From an uncultured Oenococcus sp. (GTDB lineage: Bacteria; Bacillota; Bacilli; Lactobacillales; Lactobacillaceae): 64,000 nt of DNA. Made by a program: the position numbers and the translations under genes. The stretch is taken from the NCBI GenBank assembly GCA_934229385.1, contig CAKQDH010000003.1, forward strand, positions 62,001-126,000, given 5' to 3'. This document shows positions 53,793 to 62,283 of the stretch, in pieces. How positions within the stretch are numbered: the first letter of the stretch is position 1; each line of letters starts with the position of its first letter. The notes below the pieces were generated by a model, which was not told where the DNA came from, did no database searches, and worked only from the letters and a program-made list of their open reading frames with translations.

Positions 53793-55166
53793 TCAATAAA
53801 AAGCTTTATTTAAAACCCCTTCAATTGTAGAAGATCCTATTATATTCAAATTTTTTAATATTCCTATATTATTAGTTAAATTATTCTTCGACACAAAAGC
53901 ACGCTTAAACCCTAATTTATTAATTTCTTTTAATAAATCTTCAATTAAAGCTATTGAACGGATTTCTCCTCCCAAGCCAACTTCTCCTAGAAACACATCA
54001 GTAGTCTTAGTAGGCTTGCCATAATAAGAGCTTGCCACAGCCATAGCAATAGATAAATCCGCAGCTGGTCCTGTAATTTTAATTCCACCCGTTACTCTAA
54101 CGTGGACATCTTGATTTTGTAATTTTAGTCCTGAATGTTTTTCTAAAACTGCTAATATTTGAGAAACTCTATTTCTATCAACACCAGCAACTACTCTTTG
54201 TGGATTACCAAAAATACTTGGAGCTACTAAAGCTTGTACTTCGACAAGTATTGGTCTACTTCCTTCTATACTAGCCGTTACTGCTGAGCCTGTGGCACCC
54301 TTAAGTCTTTCTCCTAAAAAAATCTTTGAAGGATTGGAAACCTCTTTTAAGCCTGTAGCAAACATTTCAAAAACACCTAATTCATTTGTCGAACCGAAAC
54401 GATTCTTTATAGTTCTTAAAACCCTATATTTATTATTGGAATTGCCTTCAAAATAAAGAACCGTGTCAACCATATGTTCGAGAGTTTTGGGTCCTGCAAT
54501 AAAACCGCCCTTCGTTATCTGACCAACTATAAAAATTGTTATCCCATTATTTTTTGCTAACTGCATTAAATCAGCAGTAATTTCTCTTACTTGGGCTACA
54601 GAACCGATCGGAGATTCTAATTCTGCTTTCTGCATGGTTTGAATGGAATCTATAACCAAATATTTAGGATTAATTTTATTAATAACAAACTTAATATTAG
54701 ATATATCTGTTTCTGTATAAATTAATAAATCTTTAGCTTTAGACCCTAAACGATCCGCTCTTAGTTTAATTTGACTTGAAGACTCTTCACCCGATACATA
54801 TAAAACTTTATTTTTCTTTTTTGCTAGCTGATTAGAAATTTGCAACATTAACGTTGATTTTCCAATCCCAGGATCTCCCCCAATTAAGATCAAACTACCA
54901 GTTACAATTCCTCCCCCAAGAACTCTATTAAGTTCACTAATATTAGTCTTAGTTCTAGGGAGTTTTTCTTCAGATATTGTAGCAATACTTTGGGGAAAAG
55001 TTTTATGCTCTCCATTTTGAGCACCACGTTCATAAATATTATTATTAGGAGAAGCTTTTTCTTCTATTAAAGAATTCCATTGGCCACAATTAGGACATTT
55101 TCCTAAATATCTAAAGCTAATGTAACCACAATTAGAACATACAAATCTAGTTTTTATTTTTTTCAA
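53793..55166 (-). CDS. radA: DNA repair protein RadA
   Basis: RecA-like helicase that promotes branch migration in recombination. 457 residues: N-terminal C4 zinc finger (FVCSNCGYISFRYLGKCPNC), Walker A GGDPGIGKSTLM, the KNRFG motif (IKNRFGSTNELGVF) and a Lon-like C-terminal domain. Start TTG at 55166, 2 bp after the dut stop; weak SD AGGT. Cotranscribed with dut. Confidence 0.95.
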   Translation of the reverse strand: MKKIKTRFVCSNCGYISFRYLGKCPNCGQWNSLIEEKASPNNNIYERGAQNGEHKTFPQSIATISEEKLPRTKTNISELNRVLGGGIVTGSLILIGGDPGIGKSTLMLQISNQLAKKKNKVLYVSGEESSSQIKLRADRLGSKAKDLLIYTETDISNIKFVINKINPKYLVIDSIQTMQKAELESPIGSVAQVREITADLMQLAKNNGITIFIVGQITKGGFIAGPKTLEHMVDTVLYFEGNSNNKYRVLRTIKNRFGSTNELGVFEMFATGLKEVSNPSKIFLGERLKGATGSAVTASIEGSRPILVEVQALVAPSIFGNPQRVVAGVDRNRVSQILAVLEKHSGLKLQNQDVHVRVTGGIKITGPAADLSIAMAVASSYYGKPTKTTDVFLGEVGLGGEIRSIALIEDLLKEINKLGFKRAFVSKNNLTNNIGILKNLNIIGSSTIEGVLNKAFY

Positions 55167-55168
55167 AA

Positions 55169-55621
55169 TTATTTACCTGTTGAACCAAAACCACCAATTC
55201 GAATATCATTACTATTATCGTCATCAGAAAGTAAAAAGGGGGTAAAAATCGCTTGGGCAATTCTATCACCTTTTTTTATAAATACTTTTTTCATAAAAAG
55301 AGATCTTATTTGTACAAAAATTTCACCCTCATTACCAGAATTATTATAATAATCTGAATCTATAATTCCTACTGAATTAGGTAAAACAATCCCTCTCTTA
55401 TAAGGCCCAGAAGAACGGCTAAACAAATAAAGAACTTCATTTTTCTGCATATAAGCTTTTAAGCCTGTTGAAACTAATTTAATCGATCCATCACTAGGAA
55501 TTACTATATCTTCTGCAGCTTTAATATCATATCCTGCTGAATTAGCAGTACTACGATGAGGAATTTCTATCCCTTTATTTTTAAATTTTTTAACTATCTC
55601 AAAACCACGTTTTTTCTTCAT
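55169..55621 (-). CDS. dut: dUTP diphosphatase
   Basis: Removes dUTP and supplies dUMP. 150 residues with the five trimeric dUTPase motifs: SAGYDIKAAED, SRSSGPYKRGI, NSVGIIDSDYY (catalytic Asp), GDRIAQAIF and GGFGSTGK. ATG at 55621 is chosen over GTG at 55627; TATATT lies 7 nt before the ATG and there is no SD. First gene of dut-radA. Confidence 0.94.
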   Translation of the reverse strand: MKKKRGFEIVKKFKNKGIEIPHRSTANSAGYDIKAAEDIVIPSDGSIKLVSTGLKAYMQKNEVLYLFSRSSGPYKRGIVLPNSVGIIDSDYYNNSGNEGEIFVQIRSLFMKKVFIKKGDRIAQAIFTPFLLSDDDNSNDIRIGGFGSTGK

Positions 55622-55728
55622 AAACACTAATATAAATTAATTAATTTTTTAATTATGTATCAAAAATTATAACAAAATAATTTTAAAAAGATTATATAAA
55701 TAAAATAATATATAGAAAGTTCTTTCAG

Positions 55729-55893
55729 TTATTTCAACATATGTTCCCCTTTTTTCATATGTCTTTCATAAGTCTTTTCCATACTTTCTATATGATCATT
55801 TAAATAATGCATTTGTTTTGCTGTTCCAGAATGAATATTTCTCCATTGATCAGAAGTATAACTATTCATTTTTTTAAATTTATTTTTTGTCAA
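55729..55893 (-). CDS. small hypothetical protein
   Basis: About 54 residues from TTG 55893, which has GGAAAGGA upstream; ATG 55869 would give 46 residues. The sequence is hydrophilic and helical, rich in His, Lys and Glu, with MHYLNDHIESMEKTYERHMK as its most regular part. No membrane segment and no family recognised. Stands alone between dut and another small orphan. Confidence 0.5.
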   Translation of the reverse strand: MTKNKFKKMNSYTSDQWRNIHSGTAKQMHYLNDHIESMEKTYERHMKKGEHMLK

Positions 55894-56192
55894 GATTAAA
55901 TTTTTCCTTTCCTTTAAAATCCATAAATTTATTAAAAACACATTCCCATTTTTAATTATAAATTTTCTAAAATATTTTCAAATATTATTAAAATAAAATT
56001 TAGATCAAAATATAAAATCCAATTTATTATTTATTAAATCCACCAAATTATTAAACAATATTAGAAACTCTAAATTATAAAAATTTAAAAACAATTTTAT
56101 TTGTTACTAAAAAAAGTAATATAAACAGATATTATATATTATTTATTTCTCTTAAAATTTATTTAAAATTTTTCCCTTTTAAACTCCAAAAA

Positions 56193-56468
56193 TTACTTGG
56201 TAGCATTTTTATTTGATAAATCAATATCTACTTCAGCATCTTGTGTTCCTGAAGCAAATTCAAAGGAACCAGAAGCATGATAAACGTCACCCTTTCTAGT
56301 CCCCACAAAATACACCTGAACATCGGTTACATCTGCATCATAAGATTCAGCTGCAGAAATAAACTCACCATTAATTGCTGAAATCCAAAGCAGCATATTA
56401 ACCTTTTTATATTTAAAATGAGAAGATATTGATTGTAAAGATTGCTTCATTAAAGTTTGATCATCCAT
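56193..56468 (-). CDS. hypothetical protein
   Basis: 91 residues with a strong SD (GGAGG, 7 nt before ATG), so it is very likely expressed. The N-terminal third is helical (TLMKQSLQSISSHF). The rest looks like beta strands (MLLWISAINGEFISAAESYD, VQVYFVGTRKGDVYHASGSF) with an acidic end. No signal peptide, cysteine or recognised motif. Monocistronic. Confidence 0.75.
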   Translation of the reverse strand: MDDQTLMKQSLQSISSHFKYKKVNMLLWISAINGEFISAAESYDADVTDVQVYFVGTRKGDVYHASGSFEFASGTQDAEVDIDLSNKNATK

Positions 56469-56538
56469 TTTTTTCCTCCAAAAAATTTTACATTTTTAAA
56501 TTATTTTAAGTTTTAAAAAATTATTTATTTTCAATAAA

Positions 56539-57210
56539 TTAATGTAAGATATTTTTTGATAAAATATTAAATTTCTTACCAAATTCATATAAAATAGGCC
56601 TGCCATTAGGTACCTCAAGCGAAATAAAATTTGAATCAGAAATTTTATCAAGATATTTTATAATAACCCTAATAGAAGAACCGTGAGCCACTATGAGTAC
56701 ATTTTTATTATTTTTTAAACTTTCACATATTTCATCATTCCATAACGGTTTAATTCTTAACCAAGACATTTTAGCAGACTCCCCTAACGGTTCTGAAATA
56801 CCAAATTTATCATAACGCCAATCTTTATCAGGCCGTTTCAATAATGGCGGGACTTTTTCATAACTCCGGCGCCAAAGATGAACCTGCTTTTTACCGATTT
56901 TTTCTGCAACTTTAGATTTATTAAGGCCTCTTAAAGCTCCATAGTGTCTTTCGTTTAAACGCCAATTTTTAATTAATGGTACCCAAGCTTGGCCAATTTT
57001 TTCTTGAATTATATAACTTGTTAAAATCGATCTTTGAAGAAAAGAAGTATAAACAATATCAAAATCAATTTCAGATCTTTTTATTATTTCTCCTGCCTCA
57101 AGAGCTTGCTGAATACCCTTTTTAGTAAGAGGGGAATCAGACCAACCAGTAAAAACGTTATTTTTATTAGCTTTAGATTCACCGTGTCTAATTAAAACAA
57201 GTTTACTCAT
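56539..57210 (-). CDS. gpmA: 2,3-bisphosphoglycerate-dependent phosphoglycerate mutase
   Basis: Glycolytic mutase. 223 residues with LVLIRHGESKANKNNVFTGW (phosphohistidine loop), NERHYGALRGLNK and VAHGSSIRVIIKYL (second catalytic His; the usual HGNSLR is HGSSIR). Missing the C-terminal tail of longer forms but of normal length for Firmicutes. No SD; TATTAT lies 6 nt before the ATG. Confidence 0.95.
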   Translation of the reverse strand: MSKLVLIRHGESKANKNNVFTGWSDSPLTKKGIQQALEAGEIIKRSEIDFDIVYTSFLQRSILTSYIIQEKIGQAWVPLIKNWRLNERHYGALRGLNKSKVAEKIGKKQVHLWRRSYEKVPPLLKRPDKDWRYDKFGISEPLGESAKMSWLRIKPLWNDEICESLKNNKNVLIVAHGSSIRVIIKYLDKISDSNFISLEVPNGRPILYEFGKKFNILSKNILH

Positions 57211-57457
57211 ATTATTATAATAGTTAAATTCTAAAATATATTTTTCTTTGCTACATAAATGATGATAATTTAATTATTTTAAATAACAATCCCTCAATAC
57301 TAAAATTTCCTTTTAAATTTATTCTTATCTAACCATTTTATTTTTTTTCTTAACCTTCTTTATTTATTTTATTATTTTGAAAATTTTTTAAGTTAATTTG
57401 ATATTGAATTTTTAAAAATTTATGGAGAAATTTTACCTTTAAAAAATAATATTACTA

Positions 57458-57497
57458 TTGACCTTTGGTTGACTTTTTGACCAATACTGACTATTAT
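57458..57497 (+). promoter_or_regulatory. hsp20 promoter with CtsR-like heptads
   Basis: TTGACT (57469-57474), a 17-bp spacer and TATTAT (57492-57497) form a good promoter. Three TTGACY-type heptads (57457-57463, 57468-57474, 57476-57482) overlap the -35, resembling CtsR operators, but their spacings are 4 and 1 bp instead of the usual 3. Confidence 0.65.
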
Positions 57498-57529
57498 AGA
57501 GTTGTAAGGTAAATAGGAGGTATTAAGAT

Positions 57530-57979
57530 ATGGCAAACAATTTAATGAACAGAAATGAAGATTTCAATGACATGAGAGATTTAATGGGCAACTTTGTAGA
57601 TAATTTCTTTACACCAAGAAACAATTCATGGTTCAATTTACGCCGTACACCATCTATGAAAAGCGATTTAACAGAAGATAATAAAAACTATTATCTTCAA
57701 GTAGAATTACCAGGTTTAGATAAGAAAAATATTAAAATCAATTATGACAATAAAAATGGCATATTAAATATTTCTGGAAAGACTAATACTAGCTCTCAAG
57801 AAAAAGATAAGAAAAAGAATATTATTAAAAGTGAACGCAAGTCAGGAAGCTATGAAAGAAGCTACAGTATACCATCAGTAAAAGAAAATGGTATTATTGC
57901 AAAATATGATAAAGGTATCTTAAGTCTAACTTTACCAAAAACAACAGAAAGTAAGAATCACCAAATTGAAATACAATAA
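57530..57979 (+). CDS. hsp20: small heat shock protein, Hsp20 family
   Basis: ATP-independent holdase chaperone. 149 residues: N-terminal region (NLMNRNEDFNDMRDLMGNFV), an alpha-crystallin domain from about residue 42 (SDLTEDNKNYYLQVELPGLDK in family order, ending with KYDKGILSLTLPK) and a short C-terminal tail ending QIEIQ. SD AGGAGGT. Own promoter with CtsR-like sites; terminator follows. Confidence 0.95.
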   Translation: MANNLMNRNEDFNDMRDLMGNFVDNFFTPRNNSWFNLRRTPSMKSDLTEDNKNYYLQVELPGLDKKNIKINYDNKNGILNISGKTNTSSQEKDKKKNIIKSERKSGSYERSYSIPSVKENGIIAKYDKGILSLTLPKTTESKNHQIEIQ

Positions 57980-58007
57980 AGTAATTTCTTAATTTCGTTA
58001 CATAAGA

Positions 58008-58034
58008 AACAGGTTATAGGCCTGTTTTTTTTTA
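58008..58034 (+). terminator. terminator after hsp20
   Basis: AACAGG and CCTGTT stem with loop TTATAGG and a run of nine T residues. Confidence 0.85.
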
Positions 58035-58493
58035 TTTAACGAAAAAATTCTAAATTAAGAAAGATAAGTAATAATAAAAACCTAAATAAAATTAATTTAA
58101 AAAATGAAAATCAGCTTTTGTACTGATAGATATAATAAGTAAAGAAACGTTACAATTTTTAAAAAAGTTCAAATAATTATTCAGATCCAAATAATATTGT
58201 AAAAAACAAATTTTATATAACAATACAAAATAAAGTTTATTTTTAATTAAAAAATAAAAGGGGCTAAATTGTCCTTAATTTAACCAAATCAATAAATTAT
58301 CTTCTAAAACATAAAAAATATTTATTTTAGAAAAAGCAACGTTCCTATTCATAACATTAAGATTAGGTAAAATTCTTTAGGTCTTTTCCCACAAAAACAA
58401 ATTATATTCTAAAAATTTAAAACTAAAATTAAAGTAAAAATAATATATGCTAATTGCTAATTTAATATTTACTTAAAAAATTAAATTATTTTT
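58035..58493. other. AT-rich gap without a recognised gene
   Basis: About 460 bp. The longest protein-like frame on the minus strand is a 25-codon stretch starting MNRNVAFSKINIF near 58355; it has no SD. Nothing else was supported. Confidence 0.4.
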
Positions 58494-59366
58494 TTAAAAT
58501 AAAAAATTATTAATCTGCCTGAAAATATAAGAAGGCTGATCCCTTAAAGAAACATGTGTTGCATTCGGAATAATTTTTAAGTTAGCATTTGGCATTTTTT
58601 TTGTAGTTTCCTTAGCTTTTTTTGGAGAAATAAAATCGTTATCACCAATAACTAATAAAGTTCTGGTTTTAACCTTATATAAATCCGCCATTATATTCCA
58701 TCCTGAAATGCTTCCTTCAGTCCTAAAGGGGTTTTTGCCTAACATATAGTTAGCAACTTGGGTGTTAGTAGTTTCAACATAATGCTTTGTATAACTATGA
58801 GAAAAAAAATTAAAATATTTTTTGTAAAATTTCCCTATTATTTCTTTATACAGCTTATCTTGAAAATTATTTTTATTAGCTTGATAAACCAAGTAATTTG
58901 TTCTTTTTTGGCCCATAAAATCTCTTACTTTATAATAAAACCCCTCATCAAAATCAGATATTTTACCTGACATCCCGATTATTATCAGTTCAGAGACCCT
59001 TTTTGGATATTTAAGAGCATATTCAAAAGCAATAATGCCTCCCCAAGAATATCCTAATAAGGCCATCCTTTTGTATCCCAAGAAATGTCGTACCTCTTCT
59101 AATTCGTGAACAAAATAATTAATATTTAAATATTTTTGAGCCAAACTGTCTTTTTTAAAATCAGGCTGATCAGAATAAAAAGATCCTAATTGGTCATAAT
59201 AAGTTATTTCAATATGTGAAAGATAAGAATGAAGTATTTCAAAAGACTCATGCGTATCACCTGGTCCCCCATGAACAGAAATTAACTTATTTTTTTCCCC
59301 TATATTTTCTGTCCTTGACCATAAATGATAACCATTCTTTAAAGTTAATATCCGGTTTCTATTCAT
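58494..59366 (-). CDS. proline iminopeptidase-like alpha/beta hydrolase
   Basis: Peptidase S33 family hydrolase, probably releasing N-terminal proline or short-peptide residues. 290 residues with ISVHGGPGDTHESF (oxyanion loop), nucleophile elbow LLGYSWGGIIAFEYA, acid in IGDNDFIS and His in NATHVSLRDQP. ATG at 59366 is chosen; TGTTATACT ends 7 nt before it and no SD exists. Substrate is inferred from family only. Confidence 0.87.
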   Translation of the reverse strand: MNRNRILTLKNGYHLWSRTENIGEKNKLISVHGGPGDTHESFEILHSYLSHIEITYYDQLGSFYSDQPDFKKDSLAQKYLNINYFVHELEEVRHFLGYKRMALLGYSWGGIIAFEYALKYPKRVSELIIIGMSGKISDFDEGFYYKVRDFMGQKRTNYLVYQANKNNFQDKLYKEIIGKFYKKYFNFFSHSYTKHYVETTNTQVANYMLGKNPFRTEGSISGWNIMADLYKVKTRTLLVIGDNDFISPKKAKETTKKMPNANLKIIPNATHVSLRDQPSYIFRQINNFLF

Positions 59367-59483
59367 TAATTTCAGTATAACAAGAACCAAAAATAGAAAA
59401 ATAGATAATTTTAACTTTTTATTTTAATCTTAAAAAATAATTAAGTAATTTTATATCCTAATTAAACCGCTTTTAACAAAAAA

Positions 59484-59556
59484 TGCCGACTGACGGGTTC
59501 GAACCGTCGACCCTCGGTTTACGATACCGATGCTCTACCAACTGAGCTAAGTCGGC
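59484..59556 (-). tRNA. tRNA-Thr (CGU)
   Basis: 73 nt. Acceptor GCCGACT/AGTCGGC, anticodon stem TCGGT/ACCGA with loop ATCGTAA, anticodon CGT. T-loop TTCGAAC. Same acceptor stem as tRNA-Thr (AGU) at 19593. Confidence 0.95.
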
Positions 59557-59579
59557 AAAAATACTTTCGCCCTTTTAAA

Positions 59580-59652
59580 CTCCGACTGTCGGGCTCGAAC
59601 CGACGACAACCTGATTAACAGTCAGGCGCTCTACCAACTGAGCTAAGTCGGA
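59580..59652 (-). tRNA. tRNA-Asn (GUU)
   Basis: 73 nt. Acceptor TCCGACT/AGTCGGA with discriminator G, anticodon stem CCTGA/TCAGG, loop CTGTTAA with anticodon GTT. It lies 23 bp upstream of tRNA-Thr (CGU) on the same strand, probably one transcript. Confidence 0.95.
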
Positions 59653-59766
59653 ATAACATAAACAACTCTTCTATCATAAAGTAACTTTTAATCCAGGTCA
59701 AGTTAAGCTCTAAAATGAATATTACACTTTAAAAAATTTAAACAATAAGAAAAATATAATAAAAAA

Positions 59767-61257
59767 TTATGGTCTCATAGTTGGGAAAAGAAGTACATCC
59801 CTTATAGAAGACTGGTTAGTTAAAAGCATGATCAAACGATCAATTCCAATGCCAAGACCACCTGTTGGAGGCATACCATGTTCTAATGCCTCAATAAAAT
59901 CTTCATCTATTGATTCAGCTTCTTCATTACCCTGTTTACGTTCATTAGCTTGTTTTATAAAACGTTTTCTTTGATCAATCGGATTGTTTAACTCTGTAAA
60001 AGCATTAGCATATTCATTTCCAGCTATGTATAATTCAAAGCGTTGAACAAAATTAGGATTATTTTCTTCCCTTTTTGCCAAGGGGCTTACTTCAATAGGA
60101 AAATGATAAACAAAAGTTGGTTCAATTAAATCTTTTTCAACAAATTCACTAAAAAATTCATTTATGATATGGCCAACTCCCCAAAAATTTTCATATTTTA
60201 TATGAAATTTATCAGCTAATTTCCTAGCATGATCTAAACTTATTTTCTGATCAAAATCTATGCCAGTTTTTTCTTTAATTAAACTAGTTAAAGATTTTCT
60301 TAAAAAAGGCTTTGCGATATTTATTTCATAATTACCATATTTAATAATTTTCCCTTGATTAATGGAATTAGATGCTGCTCTAATAATATTTTCTGTTTCT
60401 TTCATCACATCTGATAGATCCCAATAAGCAGCATAAGATTCCAAAGTAGTAAATTCCGGATTATGTTCGGAATCCATCCCCTCATTTCTAAATATACGAC
60501 CTATTTCATATACTCTTTCCATTCCGCCAACAATAAGCCTCTTTAAATAGAGTTCAGTAGCAATCCTCAAATACATATCGATGTTTAAAGCATTATGATG
60601 GGTTATAAAAGGCCTAGCCGCTGCGCCACCAGCTGAAGTTTGTAAAATAGGAGTCTCTACTTCTATAAAATGATTTGAATCCATGTAATCCCTAATTGCT
60701 TTAATAATTTTAGACCTTTTAATAAAAACTTCAAAAGACTGAGGATTAGAAATCAAGTCTAAATAACGTTTACGATATCTCGTATCTACATCAGTTAAAC
60801 CATGATATTTATCTGGTAAGGGACGCAAAGCTTTTGTGAGCCAAGTAATTTTATTAACAAAAATAGTGGTTTCCCCTGCATCAGTTTTCATTAAAAATCC
60901 AGAAAAACCTAATATATCTCCAAGGTCTGCCCTTCTAATTAAACGATAATTATTCCCCAATTTATCTCTTTTAGCATAAATTTGGATAGTCCCTGAAGCA
61001 TCTTTAATATCTGCAAAAATAATTTTGCCAGCACCACGCTTAGCTACTATTCTTCCTGCAACAGTGACTTGTTTGTGGATCCTTTCTAAATGTTCGTTTG
61101 TTAAATCATCAGCAAACTTATGGATATCTTTAGCATATGCATTCCTTACAAAACGATGACCAAAAGGATCAATACCTAAATCTTCTTTTAAAGACTTCAT
61201 CTTTTGAATTCGTGCACGCATTTGATCATTAATTTTATTTTTTTCCTTCTTAACCAT
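59767..61257 (-). CDS. lysS: lysine--tRNA ligase (class II)
   Basis: 496 residues: N-terminal OB-fold anticodon-binding domain (about 50-170), catalytic core with [33 protein letters not shown] (motif 2 region), [12 protein letters not shown] and [16 protein letters not shown] (motif 3). GAGG lies some 20 nt before the ATG, too far for a standard SD. Downstream of hslO by 43 bp. Confidence 0.96.
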   Translation of the reverse strand: MVKKEKNKINDQMRARIQKMKSLKEDLGIDPFGHRFVRNAYAKDIHKFADDLTNEHLERIHKQVTVAGRIVAKRGAGKIIFADIKDASGTIQIYAKRDKLGNNYRLIRRADLGDILGFSGFLMKTDAGETTIFVNKITWLTKALRPLPDKYHGLTDVDTRYRKRYLDLISNPQSFEVFIKRSKIIKAIRDYMDSNHFIEVETPILQTSAGGAAARPFITHHNALNIDMYLRIATELYLKRLIVGGMERVYEIGRIFRNEGMDSEHNPEFTTLESYAAYWDLSDVMKETENIIRAASNSINQGKIIKYGNYEINIAKPFLRKSLTSLIKEKTGIDFDQKISLDHARKLADKFHIKYENFWGVGHIINEFFSEFVEKDLIEPTFVYHFPIEVSPLAKREENNPNFVQRFELYIAGNEYANAFTELNNPIDQRKRFIKQANERKQGNEEAESIDEDFIEALEHGMPPTGGLGIGIDRLIMLLTNQSSIRDVLLFPTMRP

Positions 61258-61300
61258 AGGATTATTTACAAATTACCTCTTTCAAATTTTATAATTAATG

Positions 61301-62188
61301 TTATTTTCTTTTCCTTTTAGACAATAAAATATCTTTAAGTTCTTCCTCAGAAAAATAATATGCTTTTTCAGTATACCTTTCTGTAACTTCAGCTCCATGA
61401 TCTTCATTTATCATATCCATTATATCTTTATCTGGAAGTTTTTTTAAAGCTTGCGCATACCATTTTTTTGGAAGGTTAGGGGCCAAACCTACCTCTTTGT
61501 TTTCGTTAATATTTATTTTTTCTTTTCCAAAAACTTTCTTCAAAATTTGTTTTACAGTCATCCCTTTAGAAAGCATTAAAGCAATATTAGGCAACCTTTT
61601 TATATGCTGTTCTAATAAGTTTAATTCTAATTCACTAGCACCAGGTAATGGTTGTAACATAAAACCACCTGCACTATCAACTCTACCCCTTGGATTAACT
61701 AAAACACGTGCATTAATATAACTAGGTATCTGTTCCGATTGTACTAAATAATAATTAAAATCTCGATCAATTCTTCCCTTAACGAGAGGGACTTCGCCAA
61801 CATACGGCCTAAGCTCATCTTGGAGTTTAGTAACACTAATGAATCCATCTGTACCTACCAAATCTGAATAATTTCTATTCAAAGTTCGGTTCGCAGATAA
61901 TTTTGCTTTCGTATTTGTAACATATCCTCTTAATAAGGTAGGGGTATTGGTCTCAGTAACAATTTGTCCAATTTGTCCTCTGCCATTGATTTTAACATTC
62001 AGTTTATCCTTTCCCTTTAACAAAGATTTGCCCATTATGGCAGTACAAATTAAAGCCTCCCCTAAAATAATAGTTGCATCAGAACTAGTCTTATGAATAT
62101 TTGCACTTTTTGTTACTAATTGCGTCATATTAGTAATATAGGCTCTAAAATGCCCGTTTCCTGTAATACATTCTGTAAGAAAATCCAT
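61301..62188 (-). CDS. hslO: Hsp33-family chaperone lacking the redox-switch cysteines
   Basis: Hsp33 is a holdase turned on when its zinc-bound cysteines (CxC and CxxC) are oxidised. From ATG 62188 this protein has 295 residues: N-terminal core with TECITGNGHFRAYITN, LVNPRGRVDSAGGFMLQPLPGA and a full-length C-terminal domain. But the C-terminal motifs are replaced: the CxC position reads GLAPNLPKK (~235-242) and CxxC reads TERYTEKAYYF (~269-279). The only cysteines are Cys7 and Cys48. Zinc binding and redox activation as known are therefore impossible. No SD; TATAAT lies 6 nt before ATG. Confidence 0.93.
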   Translation of the reverse strand: MDFLTECITGNGHFRAYITNMTQLVTKSANIHKTSSDATIILGEALICTAIMGKSLLKGKDKLNVKINGRGQIGQIVTETNTPTLLRGYVTNTKAKLSANRTLNRNYSDLVGTDGFISVTKLQDELRPYVGEVPLVKGRIDRDFNYYLVQSEQIPSYINARVLVNPRGRVDSAGGFMLQPLPGASELELNLLEQHIKRLPNIALMLSKGMTVKQILKKVFGKEKININENKEVGLAPNLPKKWYAQALKKLPDKDIMDMINEDHGAEVTERYTEKAYYFSEEELKDILLSKRKRK

Positions 62189-62198
62189 ATTTATATTA

Positions 62199-62232
62199 TA
62201 AAAAAACACGATTAATAAAAACCGTGTTTTTC
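62199..62232 (-). terminator. terminator after ftsH
   Basis: AAAAACACG and CGTGTTTTT stem with a 12-nt loop and T-run on the minus strand. Its U-tract overlaps the -10 (TATAAT) of hslO. Confidence 0.8.
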
Positions 62233-62283
62233 TCAATTTATTAAATTATTTATAAAGATCTCAAATAAATATTTTTTTATAAA

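Noticed and set aside
58270..58360. 25-codon frame MNRNVAFSKINIF on the minus strand
   Set aside because: Too short, no SD and no neighbouring segments in other frames.
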